Source of the DNA: JACJWR01 sp964474045 | Lineage (GTDB): Bacteria > Actinomycetota > Actinomycetes > S36-B12 > UBA10799 | Assembly (NCBI GenBank): GCA_964474045.1 | Contig: CAYYRC010000013.1 | Location: forward strand, 1 to 64,000 | Direction: 5' to 3' | Length of the DNA: 64,000 nt | Part shown: piece after piece, positions 44,511-54,609 of the stretch | Layout of the letters: each line of letters begins with the position of its first letter | How positions within the stretch are numbered: position 1 is the first letter of the stretch | Translations under genes and position numbers: made by a program | Notes under the pieces: generated by a model | Told to the model about the DNA's origin: nothing | Seen by the model: the letters and a program-made list of their open reading frames with translations, nothing else | Databases searched by the model: none

Positions 44511-47500
44511 CTACCCCTGGTCGGGCCGCACGATCGGGAAGAGCAGCGTCTCCCGGATGTTCTTGCCGGTCAGGAACATGATGAGGCGGTCGATGCCCAT
44601 CCCCTGGCCGCCGGTCGGGGGCATGCCGTACTCCAGCGCCCGCAGGAAGTCCTCGTCCAGCTCCATCGCCTCGACGTCACCGGCGGCCGCCAGCAAGCTC
44701 TGAGCGGTCAGGCGCTCGCGCTGCTCGATCGGGTCCGTCAGCTCGGTGTACGCAGTCCCGAGCTCCGCGCCGAAAGCCACGAGGTCCCAGCGCTCGGCCA
44801 CCTTGGGGTTCGACGGCTTCTGCCGGGTGAGCGGCGAGACGCCGGTCGGGAAGTCCTTGTAGAACGTCGGCATGGTCGTGCGGTCCTCGCACAGGTGCTC
44901 GTACATCTCGAGGGTGACCTGGTCGGAGTCCCAGCCCGGGTCGAACGGGATGTCGTGCTCGCGGCAGAGGTCCCGCAGCCGCTCCAGCGAGGTATCCGAG
45001 GTCACCTCTGCGCCGATGGCCCTCGAGATGCCCTCATGCAGGGTCGTCACCGCCCACTCGCCGGAGATGTCCACCTCCTCGAAGCCGCCGTCGGGTAGCG
45101 GGCGACGGATGACGGGACGCCCGTACGCCGCCTCGGCGGCCTCGATGATGAGCTCGCGGGTGAGGACGAGCATGGTGTCGTAGTCGCCGTACGCGTCGTA
45201 CATCTCCATCGAGGTGAATTCGGGGTTGTGGGTGGCGTCGGCGCCCTCGTTGCGGAAGTTGCGGTTCATCTCGAACACCTTCGGCGCCCCGCCCACCAGC
45301 AGCTTCTTGAGGTAGAGCTCCGGCGCGATGCGCATGTAGAGGCGCATGTCGTAGGCGTTGATGTGCGTCGTGAACGGCCGTGCGTTCGCCCCGCCGTGGA
45401 TCGGCTGCAGCATCGGCGTCTCCACCTCCAGGAAGCCGCGGCGCCACAGCGACTCGCGCACCGAGCGCACCACCCGCGAGCGCAGCTCCAGCATCTCCCG
45501 GGAGGAGTCGTTGACAATGAGGTCGACGTAGCGCTGGCGCACGCGGGCCTCGGCGTCGGCCAGGCCCTTGTGCTTGTCCGGCAGCGGCACGAGGCACTTC
45601 GAGGTCATGACCCACTCGTGGGCCAGAACCGAAAGCTCGCCGCGCTTGGAAGCGATCACCTCGCCCACGACGCCGACCTGGTCGCCGAGGTCCACGAACT
45701 GCTTCCAGTGGTCCAGCGACTCCTGGCCGACCTCCGCCAGCGAGAGCATCACCTGGATCGAGCCGGTGAAGTCGTTGACCGCGGCGAAGACGATCTTGCC
45801 CGACACGCGGTTGCGCAGGACGCGGCCCGCGACGCGGACGATGCGGCCGGTCCTGGCATCGGGGGCCAGGTCGCCGAACTCCGCGCGGATGGCCTCGATC
45901 TCGGTGTCGGGATGGAAGGACGCCACGAACGGGTCGAGCCCCGCCGCGACCATTCGCTCGAGCTTCTCGCGCCGGACACGCTCCTGCTCAGGCAGTCGGG
46001 ACAGCGGGCTGTCATGCTCCGCCTCGATCGCCTTGCGCTCAGCGTAGGCGGCCTCATCTGCGGCGATGAGCGCCATCGGCGCGCCCTTGGCGCCTTCCAG
46101 CAGCGGCGAGCCCTGGGCGCCGCGCGAACGCAGCATGGTGCGGGGATTCATGTCCGGCACGAAGCCCTCCGCGATGCCCGAGGCGATCGCCACCCGGGGG
46201 AGGTCGCGGGCCGATTCGAACAAGAGGTAGCGCGGCACCCACTCCGGGTTGTACTTCGCGTTGGCACGGTAGAGCGACTCCAGCTGGTACCAGCGGGAGG
46301 CGAACATCAGCGCCCCGCGGGTCAGGCGCAGCACCGGCCCGGCGCCGATCTCGGCACCCTCCTCGAAGACCTCGCGCAGCACCGCGAAGTTCAGCGAGGC
46401 GTGGTCCACCCCGATCTTCGGGCCCGCAGACACGAGCTCGGCGACCATGAACTCGACGACGCCGTTCTCGGCCGTCCGCGCCCGCCGCATCATGTCCAGC
46501 GAGATCCCGCGCTGACCCCAGGGTGAGAACGACAGCACCCCCTGCAGCACACCCTCGACGTCGAAGGCCTCCACGAGCACGCAGCGGCCGTCGGACGGGT
46601 CGGCCATGCGGCCCAGCGCCATGGAGAAGCCGCGCTCGTTGGTGGTGTCGCGGGTCAAGTCGCAGAACTCCAGCGCCTTCAGCATCTGGTCCTCGGGCAC
46701 ATCGCCGTGGCGGCGCACACGGGCTGTGTAGCCGGCGCGCTCGACCCGCGACACCGCCTGCCGGACGGCCCGCGACTCACGCCCGTCAAGGTTGAAATCG
46801 TGGAACTGCAGGATCGCCTCGTCCCCCAGGTGCAGCGCCTCCAGACCCGCCCGGTGGAAAGCCTCGGCGCCGGTCTTGGACGCGCCCATCACCGCCGGGG
46901 CCCAGGCGAAATGCCGGGCTTCCTCCAGCCACTCCTCGATCGCGGCCGGCCAAGCCTCCTGGTCGCCGATCGGATCACCCGAGGCCAGGCTGGTGCCGTT
47001 GATGACGCGATAGGTGATGACCGCCTTGCCGGAGGGCGAGAAGATGGCCGCCTTGTCGCGGCGGGTGGCGAAGTACCCCAGGGAGTCTTCCTCGCCGTGC
47101 TCGCGCAGCAGGGCGCGCACTGCGACCTCGTCCTGCGCGGTAAGCATGACCTTCTTCCGGTTGGGCCGGAAGAGGTAGTAGGCCGCGACCAGCACCGTGA
47201 TCGAGCCGAGGATGCCGGACACGAAGATGATGAACCGCGGCGGTCGCCCCCCGAGGGTGTCGGAGGGCTCGAAACCCACCGGGTAGAGCAGCTCCTGCAC
47301 GGCGAAGGCCAAGCGGGAGGCACGCGGCAGCGTTCCCGGCACGAGAGTGGTCATCAGGATGATCACCAGCACGGTGACGATCCCGCCGACGATGAGCACG
47401 AGCAGCGCCCGCCAGCCGTTGCCCTTCTGCACGACCCCGAAGAACTCGTGGCGCGAGATCAGCAGCACGACGACGCAGGCGATCGAGATCACCACGGCCA

Positions 47501-47936
47501 GCAGCACCGGCCATGGGAACGTCAGCCCCTCGGCCAGCTTGGTCTCGTTGGGCGCCAGGAACCACACGAGCAGCAGCAGCGACCCCGTGATCACCTGCGC
47601 CATCTCCAGGACCACCACTGTCACCAACGCCACCCGCTTGCGCCGGTTCAGGCTGCTCGCGACCACCCACAGCAGCACACCCCACGTCAAGTAGGGGATG
47701 ACCGGGAGGGCGATCACCTCGGTCACGTCGCGGATGATGTCGTCGCGGCGACGGATCGGCGGGATCAGCGAGGTGGCGATGGAGAGCACGGCGATGATCC
47801 AGACGATGATCGCCGCCACCTTGGGGACCTGTGCCCGCCAGTCCTTGCCCGGTACGTAGCGCCGATCCCGCGGGACCGCTAGCTCGGCACGGGTCTCGGC
47901 GGCCGCGGTCTGCGCGGCGTCGACCATCTCGGACAT
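44511..47936 (-). CDS. lysX: LysX: lysylphosphatidylglycerol synthase fused to lysyl-tRNA synthetase
   Basis: Bifunctional protein of 1141 residues that charges tRNA-Lys and transfers lysine to phosphatidylglycerol, reducing net negative surface charge. Residues about 35-265 form six membrane helices; about 280-570 is the MprF-type DUF2156 acyltransferase (LREHGEEDSLGYFATRRDKAAIFSPSG region); from about 690 follows an OB-fold anticodon domain (GRIVRVAGRVLRNRVSGKI) and a class II LysRS core with motif 2 (FEMNRNFRNEGADATHNPEF) and motif 3 (GMGIDRLIMFLTG). Same layout as mycobacterial LysX. ATG 47936 with GGGAG upstream. It may be the sole LysRS or a second one; no other is visible. Confidence 0.96.
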   Translation of the reverse strand: MSEMVDAAQTAAAETRAELAVPRDRRYVPGKDWRAQVPKVAAIIVWIIAVLSIATSLIPPIRRRDDIIRDVTEVIALPVIPYLTWGVLLWVVASSLNRRKRVALVTVVVLEMAQVITGSLLLLVWFLAPNETKLAEGLTFPWPVLLAVVISIACVVVLLISRHEFFGVVQKGNGWRALLVLIVGGIVTVLVIILMTTLVPGTLPRASRLAFAVQELLYPVGFEPSDTLGGRPPRFIIFVSGILGSITVLVAAYYLFRPNRKKVMLTAQDEVAVRALLREHGEEDSLGYFATRRDKAAIFSPSGKAVITYRVINGTSLASGDPIGDQEAWPAAIEEWLEEARHFAWAPAVMGASKTGAEAFHRAGLEALHLGDEAILQFHDFNLDGRESRAVRQAVSRVERAGYTARVRRHGDVPEDQMLKALEFCDLTRDTTNERGFSMALGRMADPSDGRCVLVEAFDVEGVLQGVLSFSPWGQRGISLDMMRRARTAENGVVEFMVAELVSAGPKIGVDHASLNFAVLREVFEEGAEIGAGPVLRLTRGALMFASRWYQLESLYRANAKYNPEWVPRYLLFESARDLPRVAIASGIAEGFVPDMNPRTMLRSRGAQGSPLLEGAKGAPMALIAADEAAYAERKAIEAEHDSPLSRLPEQERVRREKLERMVAAGLDPFVASFHPDTEIEAIRAEFGDLAPDARTGRIVRVAGRVLRNRVSGKIVFAAVNDFTGSIQVMLSLAEVGQESLDHWKQFVDLGDQVGVVGEVIASKRGELSVLAHEWVMTSKCLVPLPDKHKGLADAEARVRQRYVDLIVNDSSREMLELRSRVVRSVRESLWRRGFLEVETPMLQPIHGGANARPFTTHINAYDMRLYMRIAPELYLKKLLVGGAPKVFEMNRNFRNEGADATHNPEFTSMEMYDAYGDYDTMLVLTRELIIEAAEAAYGRPVIRRPLPDGGFEEVDISGEWAVTTLHEGISRAIGAEVTSDTSLERLRDLCREHDIPFDPGWDSDQVTLEMYEHLCEDRTTMPTFYKDFPTGVSPLTRQKPSNPKVAERWDLVAFGAELGTAYTELTDPIEQRERLTAQSLLAAAGDVEAMELDEDFLRALEYGMPPTGGQGMGIDRLIMFLTGKNIRETLLFPIVRPDQG

Positions 47937-48025
47937 GTCGCGCTCCCGGCATCTCGTTGGCTAGCCCTATTGCGGCTACTGCCCGTCATCCTAGTGAACG
48001 CGCTGCTCCGGCCGGTACTTTCGGC

Positions 48026-50056
<2,031 letters not shown>

Positions 50057-50070
50057 CGGCGACGACCCTA
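50057..50070 (-). promoter_or_regulatory. Leaderless-type promoter of the acetoacetyl-CoA synthetase gene
   Basis: TAGGGT (50065-50070, minus) is eight bases before the ATG. It lies in the 33-base gap after the DUF2510 gene. Confidence 0.4.
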
Positions 50071-50089
50071 CGCCTCGCGCAGCGGCGCG

Positions 50090-51685
50090 CTACTGCCCGG
50101 TGGCAGGGGCGGACGAGCTTTCACCGGCCCCGGTGCTCGTCGTTGCCGGCTCGGTCGGGACGACGGTCGACGTGGTCGCGGGCGGCGTGGTCACCACAGC
50201 CGTGCCGCCGGGCAGGGCGGCGGCGGACTCGCGCAGCTTGTTGGCGTCGTCCACGAGGGTCTGGGCCTGCAGCGGGTCGACGGCGTTTGCGGTCAGGATC
50301 TGCTGCCCGATGGAGATGCCGTCCGCTGAGGCGCGGGTATAAGCGTCGATGAACGTGCGGTACTGGGCTGGTTGCGAGCCGGACGCGATATCGGCCAAAC
50401 ATGTGGTCAGGTACTGGTCGCGCACGGGCGCGAGCTCCTGCTCGTGCAGCCGCAGCGCATCGACGTGCAGGTTGGTCTCGGGCACGAACTTCGAGATCAG
50501 CTCCAACCTGGTGGCCACCTCGGCCGGCAGGTTGTTGCTGGTCATCGCCGCGATGAGGGCCGGGCAGGCGTTGGCGGCGGCCACCGAGGAACTCGCGGAG
50601 GCCGACCCGGACACGACCATCGAAGGCTCGGCAGAGGGACTGACCTCAGACGTCGGGCTGCCGGCCGGGACGGGTGTCGACTGCGGAGTCCCCGAGCCCT
50701 TGAAGACGAAGAACCAGAGCAGCGCGAAGATCGCCAGCGCGGCCAGCACCGTGACTCCGGCGATGACCAGCAGCCGGTTGCGGCTGTTGCCGGGCTTGCC
50801 GTCGCCCTCCGGGGTGACCGGCTGCCCGTACTGGTCCACACCGGGCGCTCCGTACTGCGACTGGCCGAACTGCTGGCCATAGGGGTCACCCGGCTGGCCC
50901 GGCTGCTGGCCATAGGCGCCCTGCTGCCCATATGCCCCGGCGGCTTGCTGGGCCTGCCCGTAGGGGTTCGGCTGGCCGTAGCCGCCGGGCTGCTGCCCGT
51001 AGCCGCCGGGCTGCTGGCCATAGGGGTCGGCCGGGGCCGACGCCTGTCCATACGGATCCGGCGCTCCGCCGCCGGCCGCTGCCTGGCCATAGGGGTTCTG
51101 CTGGCCGTAGGGATCCTGCTGAGCTTGGCCGTAGGGATTCTGCTGGCCGTAAGGGTTCTGCTGGGCTTGGCCGTAGGGGCTCTGCTGCCCATAGGGGTTC
51201 TGCTGCCCATACGGGTCCGGCTGGCCGCCGGGGAAGCCCTGCGGCGACTGCTCCGGGACGCCGAATCCGCCTGCGGCCTGCTGCGGCTGGCCGTACGGGT
51301 TCTGCTGGCCGAAGGCGCCCGCGTCCATACCTGGCGCCGCGCCCTCGGGCGCCTGCTGGCCGAAGCCCTGCTGGCCGAAGCCGTCGGGCCCGCCCTCGGG
51401 CGCCTGCTGGCCGTAGCCGCTGGGCCCGAGGAAGGTGCCCGGACCGTGCTGCCCGAATGACCCTTGCGGCGTGGGCGGGATCGCCGACGCCGGCGCGGCG
51501 GGTCCGGGTTGCTCCACCGCGGGCGCGTCAGGGGTCGGCGTAGGCCCAGCTCCGGGTAGGCCGCCGCCGGCGCCGGGGTGCAGCTGCGTGTCCTGCGTCC
51601 ACTGGGAGCCGTCCCACCACCGCAGGCCGGACGGGTTCTGTGGATCGGAGTACCAACCCGGAGCCGGTGCCGAACCGTTCGTCAT
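50090..51685 (-). CDS. DUF2510 membrane protein with Gly-Gln-Tyr-Pro low-complexity region
   Basis: A 531-residue protein in four parts. Residues about 7-31 are a DUF2510 motif (GWYSDPQNPSGLRWWDGSQW). About 90-290 is a low-complexity stretch of PYGQQN-type units, rich in Gly, Gln, Tyr and Pro and nearly free of charge. A single membrane helix follows (LLVIAGVTVLAALAIFALLWFFVF), then an external helical domain with two Cys (ANACPALIAAM, YLTTCLADI) and a Thr/Ser/Pro tail. The ATG at 51685 has AAAGG nine bases upstream; a TTG three codons earlier was rejected. The layout, with a disordered cytoplasmic arm, recurs in actinobacterial membrane proteins; function unknown. Confidence 0.8.
   Translation of the reverse strand: MTNGSAPAPGWYSDPQNPSGLRWWDGSQWTQDTQLHPGAGGGLPGAGPTPTPDAPAVEQPGPAAPASAIPPTPQGSFGQHGPGTFLGPSGYGQQAPEGGPDGFGQQGFGQQAPEGAAPGMDAGAFGQQNPYGQPQQAAGGFGVPEQSPQGFPGGQPDPYGQQNPYGQQSPYGQAQQNPYGQQNPYGQAQQDPYGQQNPYGQAAAGGGAPDPYGQASAPADPYGQQPGGYGQQPGGYGQPNPYGQAQQAAGAYGQQGAYGQQPGQPGDPYGQQFGQSQYGAPGVDQYGQPVTPEGDGKPGNSRNRLLVIAGVTVLAALAIFALLWFFVFKGSGTPQSTPVPAGSPTSEVSPSAEPSMVVSGSASASSSVAAANACPALIAAMTSNNLPAEVATRLELISKFVPETNLHVDALRLHEQELAPVRDQYLTTCLADIASGSQPAQYRTFIDAYTRASADGISIGQQILTANAVDPLQAQTLVDDANKLRESAAALPGGTAVVTTPPATTSTVVPTEPATTSTGAGESSSAPATGQ
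50821..51430. repeat. Low-complexity repeat tract coding PYGQ units
   Basis: Irregular repeats of 12, 18 and 24 bases built on a unit encoding Asn-Pro-Tyr-Gly-Gln-Gln run through the DUF2510 gene. The best block is near 51060-51220, where the same Q-Q-N-P-Y-G-Q string recurs several times in direct order. Confidence 0.75.
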
Positions 51686-51851
51686 TCCGGACAACCTTTC
51701 GTAGTCATTGCGGCCATCTGCCGAAGCAGCCCCTCGGCCAGCCAGGGCCGCGCCACCACGCTAGTGCAGAGGCTAGCCCACGCGGCTCTCGATATCCCCA
51801 AGTTTGCCCCGCCGGCCCATATCATTCGCGGCCTGCAGCCGAACCGACCGG

Positions 51852-51891
51852 AAAAGGGGCGGGCCGGGATCCCGACGTGGGATCCCGGCCC
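51852..51891 (-). terminator. Intrinsic terminator after the sugar porter
   Basis: GGGCCGGGATCCC (51861-51873) and GGGATCCCGGCCC (51879-51891) form a perfect 13-base-pair stem with a 5-base loop, 27 bases past the porter stop on the minus strand. On that strand the stem is followed by GCCCC and a TTTT run (51852-51855). This is the strongest terminator in the window. The remaining gap to 51686 shows no gene. Confidence 0.8.
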
Positions 51892-51918
51892 TCCCCTCTT
51901 GGATGGCGTCGCCGCGCG

Positions 51919-53499
51919 TCAGGCGGTCGACATTCCCTCGAGCTCCTCCATGTCCTCGAGCTGCACGCCCTTGGTCTCCTTGACGAACTTGGAGACGTAG
52001 AAGAACGACACGAGGGCGCCCAGCGTGAACAACCCGTACGCGACACCCAGCCCGAAGTTGTCGATCAGCGGCTTGAACGACTCCGTCACGACGAAGTTGG
52101 CGATCCAGTTGGCCGCCACGGCCACCGACATCGCCGCCGCGCGAATCTTGTTCGGGAACATCTCGCCCAGCAGCACCCAGACGATCGGGCCCCACGTGGT
52201 GGCGAAGAAGGCGACGTACAGGTTGAGCATGATCACGGCGATCCAGCCGCCCGACGTCGACAAGATCGGCGAGTTGAGCTCCGAGGCCTGCGTGCAGCCC
52301 TCGGTGCCGCCGGCGTCGATGAGTGCCTGCGTACACGCAGGCGCGGCGACGAACACCCAGGTGAGGATGCCCAGCGTGGCGAACATCCCCAGCGAGCCCA
52401 CGAGCAGCAGCGGCTTGCGACCGACGCGGTCGACCAGTGCGATCGCCAGGAAGGTGAAGATGACGTTCACCGCGCTGATGATCGTCGAGGTCATGAACGC
52501 CTTCTCGGCGCCGAAGCCGATTGCCGACCAGATGACGTTGGAGTAGTAGAACACGGCGTTGATGCCCACGAACTGCTGCAGGATCGCCAGGATGATGCCC
52601 ACCCAGACCAGCGGCAGCAGCCCGAGCTTCGGCCCCTTGATGTCGCGCAGGCTCATCTTGTGCTCGCCGGCCAGGGACTCCTGGATCGCCGTCAGCTTGT
52701 CGGAGACGTCGTCGGCGTAGACCTGCTCCAGCACCTCCTTGGCCTCGTCGTCGCGACCCTTGGCCACGAGGAATCGCGGCGACTCCGGCAGGGTTAGCGC
52801 CAGCACCCAGTAAAGGACCGCCGGGAAGACCATGCACAGGAACATCCACTGCCAGGTCTGCAGGCCGAACCACAGGTCGTTGTTCGCCTGCACCATCGGA
52901 ACCTTGGACGCCGGGTCCACCATCCCCTGGCAGCCCTCGATGACCTCGCCCGCCTGACAGACCTTCGGAGTCATGGCGATGAGCACCTGGTTGACCAGCT
53001 GGGTGGCGAAGATGCCGAACACGATCGCCAGCTGGAACAGCGAGGACAGCCGGCCGCGCAGATGCGCCGGCGCCAGCTCGGAGATGTACATCGGCGACAC
53101 CACCGCGGCGAGGCCGATGGCGAAACCGCCGACGATGCGCCAGAACATGAAGTCCAGCAGGGCGAACGGGAACGCCTGGCCAACGCCGGCGACGAGGAAG
53201 AGCACGGCCGCCAGGACCATGACCTTCTTGCGGCCCAGCTTGTCGGTCAACTGGCCACCCACGAAGGCACCCACGGCCGAGCCGAGCAGGGCGATCGCCA
53301 CGGAGAAGCCCTGGAGACCGGGGTTGACGATGTCGAACTGGTGGTACACGGCCTGGTTGGCCCCATTGATGACGGAACTGTCGTAACCGAACAGGAAGCC
53401 ACCCAGCGCGGCGATCACGGAGATCGTGACGACTTTGCCGAGGTGGATCGGTTCGGCCTCCTTCGGGCCACCAGTGGCTGCCCCTGGCACTCCCTGCAT
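51919..53499 (-). CDS. Sugar porter (MFS, glucose/xylose-type proton symporter)
   Basis: A 526-residue twelve-helix carrier with sugar-porter signatures: GYDSSVINGANQAV in helix 1, GGQLTDKLGRKKVM, the R-G-R motif in ELAPAHLRGRLSS, PESPRFLVAKGR, ILQQFVGINAVFYYS in helix 7 and DRVGRKPLLLVG. QQFVGIN and the FYYS residues are sugar-binding. A longer loop (CQAGEVIEGCQGMVDPASK) between helices 5 and 6 has two Cys. The ATG at 53499 has GAGGAGG upstream; TACTGT about 60 bases upstream may be the -10. Ends in a strong terminator, so it is monocistronic. Confidence 0.92.
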   Translation of the reverse strand: MQGVPGAATGGPKEAEPIHLGKVVTISVIAALGGFLFGYDSSVINGANQAVYHQFDIVNPGLQGFSVAIALLGSAVGAFVGGQLTDKLGRKKVMVLAAVLFLVAGVGQAFPFALLDFMFWRIVGGFAIGLAAVVSPMYISELAPAHLRGRLSSLFQLAIVFGIFATQLVNQVLIAMTPKVCQAGEVIEGCQGMVDPASKVPMVQANNDLWFGLQTWQWMFLCMVFPAVLYWVLALTLPESPRFLVAKGRDDEAKEVLEQVYADDVSDKLTAIQESLAGEHKMSLRDIKGPKLGLLPLVWVGIILAILQQFVGINAVFYYSNVIWSAIGFGAEKAFMTSTIISAVNVIFTFLAIALVDRVGRKPLLLVGSLGMFATLGILTWVFVAAPACTQALIDAGGTEGCTQASELNSPILSTSGGWIAVIMLNLYVAFFATTWGPIVWVLLGEMFPNKIRAAAMSVAVAANWIANFVVTESFKPLIDNFGLGVAYGLFTLGALVSFFYVSKFVKETKGVQLEDMEELEGMSTA

Positions 53500-53584
53500 G
53501 ACGCCTCCTCTGTCACGGGCGGACCCCGCTGATCTGGCGACAGTAGCGCAGCGGCCGCGGACATGTCGGAAATCGCCTGACCCG

Positions 53585-53628
53585 GTGAATAATGCGTGCC
53601 ATCCTCGTGAATAATGATCGCCATCCCC
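53585..53628. repeat. Two tandem 22-base repeats upstream of the sugar porter
   Basis: GTGAATAATG begins at 53585 and again at 53607; the rest of the two 22-base units (…GCCATCC.C) also agrees, giving about 18 of 22 matches. The units are AT-rich in a high-GC region and spaced by two DNA turns, as tandem operator sites are. They lie about 85-130 bases upstream of the porter start and 110-150 before the CbiX-like gene. Confidence 0.65.
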
Positions 53629-53735
53629 ACGGGCCGCCAGGCTCACCCCGGACCACCGGCCGGGGGTTGAGAACCATCACGCCAGCGGCCGGACCGGGGC
53701 GTTTAGCCACCTCGAGATTCGGGAACCAACCTGCT

Positions 53736-54557
53736 GTGACCGCACCTTCGCAAACCTTCCCCGCGCAACCCCAACGGCTCTCGGCTGCGACCGACGGCCA
53801 GGGCGTCATCCTGGCTGTCGCCTACAGCTCCGACGCCCGGCAGCGCACCTCCGCCGACTTGCTCGCGCGACGCGTGGCGCATCGACTCGGGTGCCCGGTC
53901 GCCGTGGGACAGATCCAACGGGGCACCCTGCTGGCCGACGGCAGCCTGCGCACGCTGCACGACCGAGGGGCGCGCCGCGTCGTGGTCGCGCCGGCGGTGC
54001 TCACCGCCGCCGCAGACCTGCAGCCGGGGCCCCGCACTCTGGCCCATGGGGCTGCCCTCAACATGACCTTCGCCATGGCCGAGCCGCTGGGCGGCGACCC
54101 GCTGCTGCTCTCCGGCATCCTGGAGCTGCTGAGCCGCTCTGAACGCAGCCCGCAACCGGACACGCCGGTCCGGATCGTCCTGCCGTGGACGGATGCCTCG
54201 GTGGCTGCCGAGGTGGCGCGCTCGACCTGCCGAATCACCGAGGCGGGCTGGGGTCCGGCCGAGGTTCGCGTACTGGACCCCTCCGGCGAGCTACGGCGCT
54301 GGGACCGTGACTGTGGCGCGGGCGCGCCGACCCCCAGCACCGACCCGTGCGACCTGGCCGACCGCGGCACCGGCCGGCACGGACGGCGCCGAAAGCGGAT
54401 CGTGCTGCCCCTCAGCGTCCTGGCCGGGCCCTTCGCGGCCCGGGTGGCGCACTGCGCAGAGGCCGACGGCGACGAGGTGATCCAACAGACGCTGCACGCC
54501 ACCGACGCCTGCACCAGGCTCATCGCAACCCGCGTCGTGGAGGCGCGCCGACGCTGA
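53736..54557 (+). CDS. CbiX/SirB-like chelatase-fold protein lacking the expected histidine
   Basis: A protein of about 273 residues with two similar halves, each resembling a CbiX-type chelatase: VILAVAYSSDARQRTSADLLARR... with PVAVGQIQRGTLLADGSL and a VVVAPAVLTAAADL strand, and later RKRIVLPLSVLAGPFAARVA. In active sirohydrochlorin chelatases the first strand ends in VAHGS; here it is VAYSS, so the metal-binding His is Tyr30. It may be inactive, regulatory, or bind another ligand. The GTG at 53736 is uncertain, with no ribosome site or -10 nearby. It is between the sugar porter and an acyl-CoA dehydrogenase. Confidence 0.55.
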   Translation: MTAPSQTFPAQPQRLSAATDGQGVILAVAYSSDARQRTSADLLARRVAHRLGCPVAVGQIQRGTLLADGSLRTLHDRGARRVVVAPAVLTAAADLQPGPRTLAHGAALNMTFAMAEPLGGDPLLLSGILELLSRSERSPQPDTPVRIVLPWTDASVAAEVARSTCRITEAGWGPAEVRVLDPSGELRRWDRDCGAGAPTPSTDPCDLADRGTGRHGRRRKRIVLPLSVLAGPFAARVAHCAEADGDEVIQQTLHATDACTRLIATRVVEARRR

Positions 54558-54609
54558 CGCACCACGCGGCTGGCACCGGACGTGTCCGGATAGGGCAACA
54601 TGAGGGCTC

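Noticed and set aside
50821..51430. PYGQ-coding repeats considered as a CRISPR-like or minisatellite array
   Set aside because: Repeat units are irregular, in frame and encode a continuous protein; they are coding repeats, not an array.
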